64,000 nucleotides of DNA from Pseudonocardia halophobica (lineage in GTDB: Bacteria > Actinomycetota > Actinomycetes > Mycobacteriales > Pseudonocardiaceae), in the NCBI RefSeq assembly GCF_027922425.1, contig NZ_BSFQ01000005.1:124001-188000 (forward strand), read 5' to 3'. Positions 45,043-52,835 of the stretch are shown here, piece by piece. Numbering within the stretch: the stretch's first letter is position 1; every line of letters begins with the position of its first letter. Made by a program: the position numbers and the translations under genes. The notes under the pieces are model-generated. The model was not told where the DNA came from, did no database searches, and saw nothing but the letters and a program-made list of their open reading frames with translations.

Positions 45043-45056
45043 AAGAGTACACTGAA
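45043..45056. promoter_or_regulatory. Degenerate AAGAG-N4-CTCTT motif in a divergent promoter
   Basis: AAGAG-TACA-CTGAA: exact left arm, poor right arm. On the minus strand TACTCT would serve as -10 for the acyl-CoA synthetase. Confidence 0.4.
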
Positions 45057-45109
45057 ATAGCCGTGCGGTACTGCACGCCGATCGGCACGCCAGACGACGA
45101 GGGAGACGT

Positions 45110-45880
45110 GTGGAGATTCGGGGTGCGGTCGCGTTGGTGACCGGAGGAGCGGGCGGGCTCGGCGAGGCCACCGTGCGCAGGCTCGTGTCGGCCGGGGCGT
45201 CGGTCGTGGTGGCCGACCTGGCCGCCGACAAGGCCAAGGAGTTGGCTGCGGAGCTCGGCGACCGCGTCGTCCCCGTGCCGGCCGACGTCACGAGCGAGGA
45301 GAGTGTGCTCGCCGCCGTGGCGGCCGCCCGCGAGCTCGGCGACCTGCGCATCGCCGTGACCGCCCACGGCGCTCCGTCCGAGCGGCAGCGGCTGGTGTCT
45401 CGCGAGGGCGCCCCCCTCGGGCTAGAGAGCTTCCGGCGCACGGTCGACGTGTACCTGACCGGGTCGTACAACGTCATGCGGCTGGCTGCTGCGGAGATGT
45501 CCCGGCACGAGCCGGGCGAGTCCGGCGCCCGCGGGGTGGTGATCAACACCGCGAGCATCGCTGCGTTCGAGGGCCAGATCGGCCAGATACAGTACGCCGC
45601 GGCGAAGTCCGGGGTCGTCGGCATGGGGATCGTCGCGGCCCGCGACCTCGCCCCTCTGGGCATCCGGGTCATGACCATCGCACCCGGCACCTTCTACACG
45701 CCGGCCTTCGGGGTGCCGGAGGAGGAGGCGCAGCAGAAGTGGGCGGGCCGCGTGCCCTTCCCCAAGCGCATGGGCCGGGTGGACGAGTACGCCCGGCTCG
45801 TGCAGAACATCGTGGAGAACGACTACCTCAACGGTGAGGTCATCCGGCTGGACGGCGCCCAGCGCTTCGGTCCGAAGTAG
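45110..45880 (+). CDS. SDR-family oxidoreductase, 3-hydroxyacyl-CoA dehydrogenase type 2-like
   Basis: Short-chain dehydrogenase of 256 residues with TGGAGGLGEA, Ser in NTASIAAFEG, YAAAK as the Tyr/Lys pair and TIAPGTFYTPAF. The signature FEGQIGQIQYAAAKSGVVGM and the ending GEVIRLDGAQR are those of HSD17B10/FabG-like 3-hydroxyacyl-CoA dehydrogenases. GTG start at 45110. Divergent from an acyl-CoA synthetase, it could carry out the hydroxyacyl-CoA oxidation step of the same pathway (inference). Confidence 0.92.
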   Translation: MEIRGAVALVTGGAGGLGEATVRRLVSAGASVVVADLAADKAKELAAELGDRVVPVPADVTSEESVLAAVAAARELGDLRIAVTAHGAPSERQRLVSREGAPLGLESFRRTVDVYLTGSYNVMRLAAAEMSRHEPGESGARGVVINTASIAAFEGQIGQIQYAAAKSGVVGMGIVAARDLAPLGIRVMTIAPGTFYTPAFGVPEEEAQQKWAGRVPFPKRMGRVDEYARLVQNIVENDYLNGEVIRLDGAQRFGPK

Positions 45881-45889
45881 CCGGCCCGA

Positions 45890-46215
45890 ACGGCGTGCTG
45901 CTGCCGGGTCTCGCGGCGGGGCTGTGCCACACCGACGTCATACACCTGGAGTGGGCGGGGGACACCTGCCCGTCATCCCGATGACGTTGGGCCACGCGAG
46001 CGTGGGCCGGATCGTGGAGGTCGGGCCGGAGGTGACCGGCTGAGACGTCGGCACGCAGGTGGCGGCGGGCGCGCACAGCGAGGGGCCGGATCGGCGCTCG
46101 GCGGACGGTGCACGGACCACGTCGTCTACCCGAAGGAGCTCGTCGCCGTCCCGGGGGTGGTCGGCGACAAGGCGGCCGCGGCGCCACCGACGCCGCGCCC
46201 AAGGGAGGGGGCTGA
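45890..46215 (+). pseudogene. Zinc alcohol dehydrogenase, decayed
   Basis: Broken N-terminal half of a medium-chain alcohol dehydrogenase. Recognisable pieces: AAGLCHTDVIHLE (zinc Cys), then in another frame PMTLGHASVGRIVEVGPEVTG followed by TGA at 46041-46043 where Trp is usual, and after a deletion DHVVYPKELVAVPGVV and GDKAAAA. The structural zinc cysteines and the Rossmann fold are missing. Not functional. Confidence 0.75.
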
Positions 46216-46720
46216 GCGGGTCGCCCCCGCACTACCCTAATGACCGCGGAGGTCGCCCACCGTGCGTGGGGGAGGGCCATCCCCAAGGCCCGGTCATCGT
46301 CGGCAGCCTGCTCACGGGGGTGCCCGCCGCGGAGTGTCGCCGGCCCGCGGTGGCTTCGCGTGGAGCGTGGACATGGTCCCGGCATACCTCGGACTGCAGG
46401 TCAGCCCCGATGCCGACATTGCCACCTTCTGGGGCCACGGCGCTCTCGACGAGCCGGTCCGTACGCGCACGACGGCACGCTGCTCGGGCAGCAACGGCTG
46501 ACCGTGGACCATCGTCGGCGTGCGAAAGGTCCGCGAGGTCTGAGATGGCGCTGCGCGCAGTGGGTCACCCGGGTCCGCCAGACCGGGCACGGTATGGCCG
46601 GGCCTCGTCGTCGGCGACAATGAGTAGGTTCTTCTCGGGGTTGCCCCCAATCCGGTGCGGCTCCGCCCGCCACATCGTCTCGCCGGCGCCCGCGGTCGGC
46701 GACAAGAAGCAGGAGGATTC
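46216..46720. other. Region without a recognisable intact gene, 505 bp
   Basis: Follows the decayed alcohol dehydrogenase. Several short open frames occur but none has family features I can defend. Probably further gene debris. A GGAGGA ribosome site for the next SDR lies at its right end. Confidence 0.5.
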
Positions 46721-47530
46721 GTGACGGATCGCGTAGCCGGGAAGGTCGTCCTGATCACGGGCGGCGCCCGCGGCCAGGGTCGGGCGCACGCCGTCCGGCT
46801 GGCGGAGGAGGGTGCCGACATCATCCTCGTCGACATCTGTGGCCCGCTCCCCACCCCGTACCCGGATGCCACCCCCGAAGAGCTCGCGGAGACGGCGTCG
46901 CTGGTCGAGGAGCAGGACCGGCGCGTGGTCACCGCGCAGGTCGACATCCGTGACCTCGCGGCGCTGCGGGCCTCCGTCGACGGTGCGGTCGGGCAGCTCG
47001 GACGGCTCGACGTCGTCGTCGCCAACGCCGGCATCGTCATCCCGAGCACGTGGGACGAGCAGACCCCGGAGGACTTCGAGAACACCCTCGCGACGAACGT
47101 CACGGGCACCTGGAACACGATCATGGTGGCCGCGCCGCACCTGATCGCCGCGGGCGGCGGGTCGATCATCACGATCAGCTCGGTCACCGGCCTGGTCGCG
47201 CGGCCGTTCTCCCTCGCTTACTCGACCAGCAAGTTCGCGGTCCGCGGCATGACCAAGGCGTTCGCCCTCGAGCTCGGCGAGCACAACATCCGAGTCAACA
47301 GCGTCCACCCCGGACCGGTGCAGAGCCCGATGGGCACCGGCAGGGTCCCGGAGATCATCGGCGAGGCGATGGCGGCTCACCCGCAGTTCGGCAACCTGCA
47401 CGGCACGATGTTGCCGCTCGACGCCGCGCAGGGCAGCGACATCGCGCAGACGGTCCTGTTCCTCGCCTCCGACGAGTCCCGGTACTACACCGCCCAGGAG
47501 TTCACCCCCGACGCCGGCAACACCGGTTGA
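46721..47530 (+). CDS. Mycofactocin-coupled SDR-family oxidoreductase
   Basis: Short-chain dehydrogenase of 269 residues. The cofactor motif GGARGQGRAHAVRLAEEGAD followed by IILVDIC and the insertion after it are diagnostic of the mycofactocin-coupled SDR group, which holds its NAD permanently and passes electrons to mycofactocin (family knowledge). NAG motif VANAGIV, Ser in ISSVTG and catalytic YSTSK are intact; ending EFTPDAGNTG fits. GTG 46721 follows AGGAGG by 5 bp. Together with the NDMA-type alcohol dehydrogenase it implies a mycofactocin-producing host. Confidence 0.92.
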   Translation: MTDRVAGKVVLITGGARGQGRAHAVRLAEEGADIILVDICGPLPTPYPDATPEELAETASLVEEQDRRVVTAQVDIRDLAALRASVDGAVGQLGRLDVVVANAGIVIPSTWDEQTPEDFENTLATNVTGTWNTIMVAAPHLIAAGGGSIITISSVTGLVARPFSLAYSTSKFAVRGMTKAFALELGEHNIRVNSVHPGPVQSPMGTGRVPEIIGEAMAAHPQFGNLHGTMLPLDAAQGSDIAQTVLFLASDESRYYTAQEFTPDAGNTG

Positions 47531-47771
47531 GCGGACTGGGCCCGCGACGCACGGCATCGACCCGCCATCGGTGTTGAGCCGGTGGAGCAGGTCGTGGCTG
47601 CTTCCCTCGAAGAACCGGTGGTGTGCCGCCGCCAGCGGCTCCGGATCGGCGCGGTGGCGCTCGCGCGCAGCGCACGGCAGGATCGTCCAGGTCGTGAGCT
47701 CCCGGGACCCGACACTCGCCCGGTACCGGATGCAGGCGCACCCGACCGCGGTGTGGTCCTGGTCGGCGCCC

Positions 47772-48605
47772 TCAGAGGAACAGGTCTATCTCGAGGGCCG
47801 CCTCGGTGGCCCCCGGCGCCAGGTAGCCGCGAAAGTCGGTGACGCCTGTGCCGCGCAGCACATCCTCGTCGATCAGCGTGCGGCCGGTGAGCTCGGCGGC
47901 CGGGCTGCTCACGATCACGTGGGCGGCGTCGGCCATGATCTCCGGCGTCCGGGTCGAGGGGGCGTCGCGGCCGGGGTCGATCGCCAGCCCGTTGCGCACC
48001 GCCGCGGTGTCGATCATCGTGCGCGGCCAGAGGCAGTTCGCTGCGACGCCGTCCGCTCGGCCGGTCTCGGCGAGGCCCAGGGTCAGCATCGTCATCGAGT
48101 ACTTGCTCGCCGTGTACGCGGCGTGCAGCGCGAGCCACTTCGGGTCCGGGTTCAGCGGCGGTGAGAGGGTCACCACATGCCCGTTCGCCGATTCGGCGAG
48201 GTGCGGGTAGGCGTGCCTGCTGAGGAGGTAGGTGCCGCGCACGTTGATGTCGTACATCAGATCGAAACGCTTCGTGGGAAGGTCCGGTGTGGACGTCAGA
48301 TCAATGGCCGAGGCGTTGTTGACGAGCACGTCGATCCCGCCGAAGCGCTCGACCGTCTGCTTGACGGCGGCCGCGACGGACGCCTCGTCCCGGACGTCTC
48401 CGACGATCGCCAGCGCCTGGCCGCCCGCGTCGCGGACCTCCTGGGCCGCCGTGTGCACGGTACCCGGCAGCTTCGGGTGCGGCTGATCGGTCTTGGCCAG
48501 CAGCGCGACGTTCGCCCCCTCGCGCGCCAGCCGGAGCGCGATCGCGAGGCCGATGCCCCGACTACCCCCCGACATCAGGACCGTCTTGCCCCTGAAAGCC
48601 GTCAT
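47772..48605 (-). CDS. SDR-family oxidoreductase, HSDL2/citronellol-dehydrogenase-like
   Basis: Short-chain dehydrogenase of 277 residues. SGGSRGIGLAIALRLAREGA, then the characteristic LLAKTDQPHPKLPGTVHTAA insertion of the HSDL2-like branch (which in animals is peroxisomal), VNNASAIDL, catalytic YTASK and CLWPRTMIDTAAV. ATG 48605. Some bacterial relatives act on terpenoid alcohols or aldehydes, so a terpene-type substrate is possible but unproven. A weak motif copy lies about 51 bp upstream. Confidence 0.9.
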   Translation of the reverse strand: MTAFRGKTVLMSGGSRGIGLAIALRLAREGANVALLAKTDQPHPKLPGTVHTAAQEVRDAGGQALAIVGDVRDEASVAAAVKQTVERFGGIDVLVNNASAIDLTSTPDLPTKRFDLMYDINVRGTYLLSRHAYPHLAESANGHVVTLSPPLNPDPKWLALHAAYTASKYSMTMLTLGLAETGRADGVAANCLWPRTMIDTAAVRNGLAIDPGRDAPSTRTPEIMADAAHVIVSSPAAELTGRTLIDEDVLRGTGVTDFRGYLAPGATEAALEIDLFL

Positions 48606-48982
48606 CGCCGTACCTCCATCGCCACGAATGGCCGTTCTCAAGGACCGGCCTCGAATTGAGGATACTGTGTCGGGTGGTCGGTCGACAGTCCGTCGTCGCG
48701 ACCCGCCGGACCGGCCCTGCCCGCCGACCGCGTTGCCGACCTTGCGTGTCGGCGATCTGCGGCGTCGTCGGCGGGCTCCTGCTCGCGGGCGGAGCGTCGG
48801 TCGGGCCGGAGATCCGCGACGTCGACCTGGCGCACCACGTCGACGTCCCGGCGCCGGCGAGGTGATCGGCCCCGGGTGAGTCGGAGTCCACCGGGAGCGC
48901 GGTCCCGACCGAGGCACTGAGAACGCAGACACCCGCCCGGTCCCTGGTGCAGGAACCGGGCGGGGGCATGGGGTCGCGCGGG
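48606..48982. other. Intergenic region, 377 bp
   Basis: Holds a weak motif copy (TTGAG-GATA-CTGTG, 48656-48669) near the SDR start on the left, and the terminator of the operon on the right. No gene is supported. Confidence 0.6.
48932..48964 (-). terminator. Terminator of the E1-E2 operon
   Basis: CCCGCCCGGT and ACCGGGCGGG form a perfect 10-bp stem around a 13-base loop, starting 19 bp beyond the stop of the last operon gene (48983). Confidence 0.75.
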
Positions 48983-49789
48983 TCAGCCCGCGACGAGGGC
49001 CTGACCGCCGTCGACGGGCAGGGCGACACCGGTGACGAAGCCGGCGTCGTCGGAGGCGAGCCAGAGGGCGGCGTGGGCGACGTCCCAGCCGGTGCCCATC
49101 TTGCCGCGCAGCGGCACGTGCGAGTCCCGCTCGGCGATGACCTGCTCACGGGTGCGGCCGTCGAGGCCGACGCGGTTCTCGATCGCCATCGGCGTCTCCA
49201 TGAGGCCCGGCAGGATGGCGTTCGCCCGGATCCCGCGCGGTGCGTACCGCACGGCGATGTTCTCGATCATCGCGACGACGCCCGCCTTGGAGGTCTTGTA
49301 GGCGATGTACGGGTAGTCGATGAGCGAGGCCAGCGACCCCACCGCCAGCACGACGCCACCGCCTTGCTCCTCCATGATCGGAAGCACGTGCTTGCAGGTC
49401 ACGACCATGGAGGTGAGGTTGATCCGGGTGACCCGGTCGAACGTCTCCATGTCGATGTCCCCGATCACGGCGTCCCCGCCGGCGAGGCTGACCCCGACGT
49501 TGTTGTGCAGCACGTCGATCCCGCCCATGGTGGACCGCGCGAAGGCGACCATGTGGGCGATGGAGGACTCGTCGGTGACGTCCGCGGCGACCGCCCAGGC
49601 CTTCCCGCCCTCCGCCACGATCTCGTCGACGGTCGCCGCCGCCCGCTCCAGCTCCCGGTCCGCCACGACGACCTCGGCGCCCTCGCGGGCGAACAACACC
49701 GCCGTCGCGCGCCCGTTGCCGACGGTCGAACCGGGGGTCTGGCCCCCGCCCACCACGAGCGTGCGCCTGCCCTCGAGCCGCTTTCCCAT
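48983..49789 (-). CDS. SDR-family oxidoreductase
   Basis: Short-chain dehydrogenase of 268 residues. The nucleotide motif is stretched (VVGGGQTPGSTVGNGRATAV), an insertion in the first glycine loop. NNVG replaces NNAG (LHNNVGVS), and the catalytic residues are YKTSK with Ser in VGSLASL. The ending GVALPVDGGQALVAG is normal. ATG 49789. Last gene of a six-gene operon; 26 bp separate it from the VOC gene. Confidence 0.9.
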   Translation of the reverse strand: MGKRLEGRRTLVVGGGQTPGSTVGNGRATAVLFAREGAEVVVADRELERAAATVDEIVAEGGKAWAVAADVTDESSIAHMVAFARSTMGGIDVLHNNVGVSLAGGDAVIGDIDMETFDRVTRINLTSMVVTCKHVLPIMEEQGGGVVLAVGSLASLIDYPYIAYKTSKAGVVAMIENIAVRYAPRGIRANAILPGLMETPMAIENRVGLDGRTREQVIAERDSHVPLRGKMGTGWDVAHAALWLASDDAGFVTGVALPVDGGQALVAG

Positions 49790-49815
49790 CGTCACCTCTC
49801 CTGTCGTGCCGTCCG

Positions 49816-50343
49816 TCATGTGTGCAGTCCCGGCAAGGTCTCCGACGGCTTGCGTCGCCGGGGGACCTCGATGACCTCGACGACGATCGGGTCGACCGCC
49901 GGGATCTCGTAGTAGGCGAACCCGCCGTCGCCGTCCAGGCCGTAGTGGAAGCCCGTCTGGATCGGCTCGAAGCCGTCGGCGCGGAACGACGCGATGGCCG
50001 CCTCGACGTCCTCGACGTGGTAGCCGAGGTGGTGCATGCCGTAGCCGTGCGCCTCGATCCACTCCGTGTAGATGTTGGGCCCCCGCAGCGTCTCCACCAG
50101 CTCGATCTGCGGCGCGGAGCCGCAGAGCGCGAGCCGGATGGCGAACTCGCCGGGCTCACCACGGTAGGTGAGGCCCTCGGTGTTCTGCGCGTCGTAGGAG
50201 TACACGCTCCAGTCGTCGCGCCCGAGCAGGGCGCTCCAGGCCCGCACGCCCGCCACCAGGTCCGGCACGTTCATGCTGATCTGGGTGGGGTGGCGGCCCG
50301 CGAGGAAGCGCGGCAGGCCCGCCGGGTCAGACGTGCTCGTCAT
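49816..50343 (-). CDS. VOC superfamily (methylmalonyl-CoA-epimerase-like) protein
   Basis: Protein of 175 residues with two halves of the VOC fold. Metal ligand candidates are His in RHPTQISMNV, Glu in IELVETL, His in MHHLGYHVEDV and Glu in VVEVIEVP, an arrangement like methylmalonyl-CoA epimerase and related isomerases. Its start lies inside the 3' end of the carboxymuconolactone-decarboxylase-like gene (17-bp overlap). Probably an isomerase or lyase of the same pathway. Confidence 0.88.
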   Translation of the reverse strand: MTSTSDPAGLPRFLAGRHPTQISMNVPDLVAGVRAWSALLGRDDWSVYSYDAQNTEGLTYRGEPGEFAIRLALCGSAPQIELVETLRGPNIYTEWIEAHGYGMHHLGYHVEDVEAAIASFRADGFEPIQTGFHYGLDGDGGFAYYEIPAVDPIVVEVIEVPRRRKPSETLPGLHT

Positions 50344-50728
50344 CGGCGAGCACCGCCTCGAAGACCCGGTTCGCGTCGATGGCCGCGGGGAAGCCGCAGT
50401 AGGGGATCGCGTGCACGATCACCTCGCGGATCTCCGCGGGCGTGCAGCCGTTGTTCAGTGCCCCGCGCAGGTGGATCCGCAGCTCGTGTGGCCGGTTGAG
50501 GGCGATCAGCATCGACACGGTCGCGATGCTGCGCTCGCGGCGCGCCAGTCCGGGCCGGGCCCACACGGTGCCCCAGCCGAACTCGGTGATCAGGCGCTGC
50601 AGGTCCGTCGGCTCGGCGCCGGGGACGATGCTGCGCTCCACGTGCCGGGCGCCCAGCACCGCGCGCCGCAGTTCGGTCCCGCGGGTGAACGCCTCCGGCT
50701 CGGCGGTGGGGTCGGGGGTCGTGCTCAT
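50327..50728 (-). CDS. Carboxymuconolactone-decarboxylase family protein
   Basis: Small helical protein of 133 residues. The family signature runs WARPGLARRERSIATVSMLI, then LRIHLRGALNNGCTPAEIRE and IVHAIPYCGFPAAIDANRVF. It follows the PcaC-type pattern (single Cys in the late helix) rather than the CxxC of AhpD peroxidases. PcaC decarboxylates carboxymuconolactone in protocatechuate breakdown; here no pca genes are near, so a different lactone or a non-enzymatic role is possible. ATG 50728 overlaps the SDR stop (ATGA). Confidence 0.9.
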   Translation of the reverse strand: MSTTPDPTAEPEAFTRGTELRRAVLGARHVERSIVPGAEPTDLQRLITEFGWGTVWARPGLARRERSIATVSMLIALNRPHELRIHLRGALNNGCTPAEIREVIVHAIPYCGFPAAIDANRVFEAVLADDEHV

Positions 50729-51546
50729 GTCTGCTCCGTTCGGGTCGCGCCGCGGCGCTCGAAGTAGGTGGCGACGTCGTACCAGCCGAGCAGCGCCCCG
50801 CCGTCGACGTCCAGGGCCACGCCGTTGATCATCGACGCGGCGGGGGAGGCGAGGAACAGGACCGCGTCGGCCTGGTCGTCCGGGGTGGTCAGCCGGCCCG
50901 CGGGCACACTCGCCACGCGGGCCCGCATGGTCTCCTCCGACGCCGTGCGCAACAGCATCGGCGACGTGACCGGGCCGGGGCACACGGCGTTGACGGTGAT
51001 GCCGTCCGGCGCAGCCTCGTAGGCGAGGTGCCGGGTGAAGGCGAGCAGACCGCCCTTGGCCGCGGTGTAGGCGGCGGAGGCGTTGTAGCTGATCCGCCGC
51101 CCGGCCACCGACGCCACGTTGACCATGGCGCCGCCGCCGCGGGCCCGCAGTGCGGGCAGCGCCGCCCGGCTGGTGAGGAAAGGCCCGGTCAGGTTGACAT
51201 CGACCACGCGCCGCCAGTCCTGCGGGTCCGTCTCCTCGATGATCGCGGTGGTGCTGATGCCCGCGTTGTTGACCAACACGTCCAGCCCGCCGTACGTGCC
51301 GTCGGTGAACGCCACCAGCTCCTGCACACGGTCGACGTCGGTCACGTCGACCGCGAACCCGGCCGCGGAGCCGCCCTCCCCGTTCTCCTCCGCGCCCGCC
51401 GCCTCGGCGCCCGCCCCGTCGTGGTCGGCGACCACCACGGCCGCGCCCACCGCGGCGAACCGATCGGCGAGGGTTCGTCCGATGCCCTGCGCGGCGCCGG
51501 TGACCACGACCACGCGGTCACGGAAGTCGAAGCTGGGTCGTGCCAT
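50725..51546 (-). CDS. SDR-family oxidoreductase
   Basis: Short-chain dehydrogenase of 273 residues with VTGAAQGIGRTLADRFAAVG, VNNAGIST, Ser in NVASVAGRR, catalytic YTAAK and VCPGPVTSPML. ATG 51546 (MARPSF) lies 5 bp after a GGGAGG ribosome site; the frame is open further upstream into E2 but that is not supported. It lies 20 bp after the E2 gene and could make or use the 2-oxo or hydroxy acid handled by the dehydrogenase complex (inference). Confidence 0.92.
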   Translation of the reverse strand: MARPSFDFRDRVVVVTGAAQGIGRTLADRFAAVGAAVVVADHDGAGAEAAGAEENGEGGSAAGFAVDVTDVDRVQELVAFTDGTYGGLDVLVNNAGISTTAIIEETDPQDWRRVVDVNLTGPFLTSRAALPALRARGGGAMVNVASVAGRRISYNASAAYTAAKGGLLAFTRHLAYEAAPDGITVNAVCPGPVTSPMLLRTASEETMRARVASVPAGRLTTPDDQADAVLFLASPAASMINGVALDVDGGALLGWYDVATYFERRGATRTEQT

Positions 51547-51566
51547 GTCCACCTCCCGGGATCGGT

Positions 51567-52835
51567 TCAGACGAGGATGCCGAGCGGAGCCTCGACGCGG
51601 CGGACGAACTCCTGCATCCACCGTGCCGCCACCGCACCGTCGATCACCCGGTGGTCGGCGGACAGCGTGACGGTCATCATCCGGGCCACCTCGAGCGCGC
51701 CGTCGACGACGACGGGGCGCTCGGCCACGGTGCCCACCGCCAGGATCGCCGACTGCGGCGGGTTGATGATCGCCGTGAACTCGGTGACACCGAACATGCC
51801 CAGGTTGGACACGGTGAACGACCCGCCTTCGATCTCGCGCTGCTTGAGCCTGCCCTCGCGGGCGCGCTCGGCGAGGTCACGGGCCGCCGTCGACACCCCG
51901 GTGACCGAGGTGCGGGCGACGTCTCGCAGGACCGGGGTGACCAGGCCGCCGTCGATCGCCACGGCCAGCCCGACGTCGACCTGCTCGGGCTTGAGCAGCG
52001 CGTCACCGCCCCAGACGGCGTTGGCCTCGGGCACCGCCAGCAGGGCACCGGCGACGGCCTTGACCACGAAGTCGTTGAGCGACACCTTGACCGGCTGCTG
52101 GGCGTTGACCTCGGCGCGCAGCCGCATCAACGCGTCCATCCGGCACTCGCCCTTGAGGTAGAAGTGCGGGACGGTGCTCTTGCTCTCGGTGAGCCTGCGC
52201 GCGATGGCCCGGCGCATGGGGGAGAGCGCCTCGCGGGTGACACCGTCGGGGACGGTGGCCTCCGCGGGGGCGGTGGCCTCCGCGGGCTCGGGCTCGGGGC
52301 GGGCCTGCGGCGCCGGTGCGGTCGGGGCGGGGGTCGTGCGCTCGGCGAGGAGCGCGTCGATGTCCTTGCGCACCACCCGGCCCCGCGGACCCGAGCCACT
52401 CACACCGTCGAGGTCGATGCCGTGTTCCTGGGCCAGCCTGCGGACCAGCGGGCTCACGAACCTGCGTCCCCGGGCAGGGCCCGACCCGTTGGTGGAGCTC
52501 GCGCCCCCGGTGGCGGGTGCGACGGTGGCGGGTTCGGGCCGGGGTTCGGGCTGGGGGTCGGGCTCGGGCTGGGGGTCCGTGCCGGGCACCTCCTCACCCT
52601 CCGTGCCGACCACCAGGACCGGTGTGCCGACGGCGAGCGTCTCCCCGTCGCCGACCAGCAGCTTCAGGACGGTGCCCGCCACCTCCGCGGTGAACTCGAC
52701 GACGGCCTTGTCCGTCTCGACCTCGGCCAGCACGTCGCCGACGGCGACGCTCTGACCCGGCGCGACCGTCCAGGACTGGATGGCGGCCTCGGCCGAGCCC
52801 GCGAGGATCTCGGGCATGGTGACCACGGTGGCCAT
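51567..52835 (-). CDS. Dihydrolipoamide acyltransferase (E2) of a 2-oxoacid dehydrogenase
   Basis: E2 core of 422 residues. N-terminal lipoyl domain with the modified Lys43 in VETDKAVVEF, a Pro/Glu-rich linker, peripheral-subunit-binding domain near residues 125-162 (FVSPLVRRLAQEHGIDLDG), a second Ala/Pro linker and the catalytic domain ending with His395 and Asp399 in SADHRVIDGA. It accepts the acyl group from E1 and transfers it to CoA. Start ATG overlaps the E1 stop by one base. The E3 partner is not in the window. Confidence 0.95.
   Translation of the reverse strand: MATVVTMPEILAGSAEAAIQSWTVAPGQSVAVGDVLAEVETDKAVVEFTAEVAGTVLKLLVGDGETLAVGTPVLVVGTEGEEVPGTDPQPEPDPQPEPRPEPATVAPATGGASSTNGSGPARGRRFVSPLVRRLAQEHGIDLDGVSGSGPRGRVVRKDIDALLAERTTPAPTAPAPQARPEPEPAEATAPAEATVPDGVTREALSPMRRAIARRLTESKSTVPHFYLKGECRMDALMRLRAEVNAQQPVKVSLNDFVVKAVAGALLAVPEANAVWGGDALLKPEQVDVGLAVAIDGGLVTPVLRDVARTSVTGVSTAARDLAERAREGRLKQREIEGGSFTVSNLGMFGVTEFTAIINPPQSAILAVGTVAERPVVVDGALEVARMMTVTLSADHRVIDGAVAARWMQEFVRRVEAPLGILV

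Noticed and set aside
46216..46720. Open frames after the decayed alcohol dehydrogenase
   Set aside because: None shows a conserved motif; they are treated as debris.
47531..47771. Possible remnant on the minus strand containing a segment like RYRASVGSRELTTWTILP
   Set aside because: It faintly resembles the C-terminal region of a ring-hydroxylating oxygenase alpha subunit, but no Rieske or iron-site residues are present and the match is too short to call.
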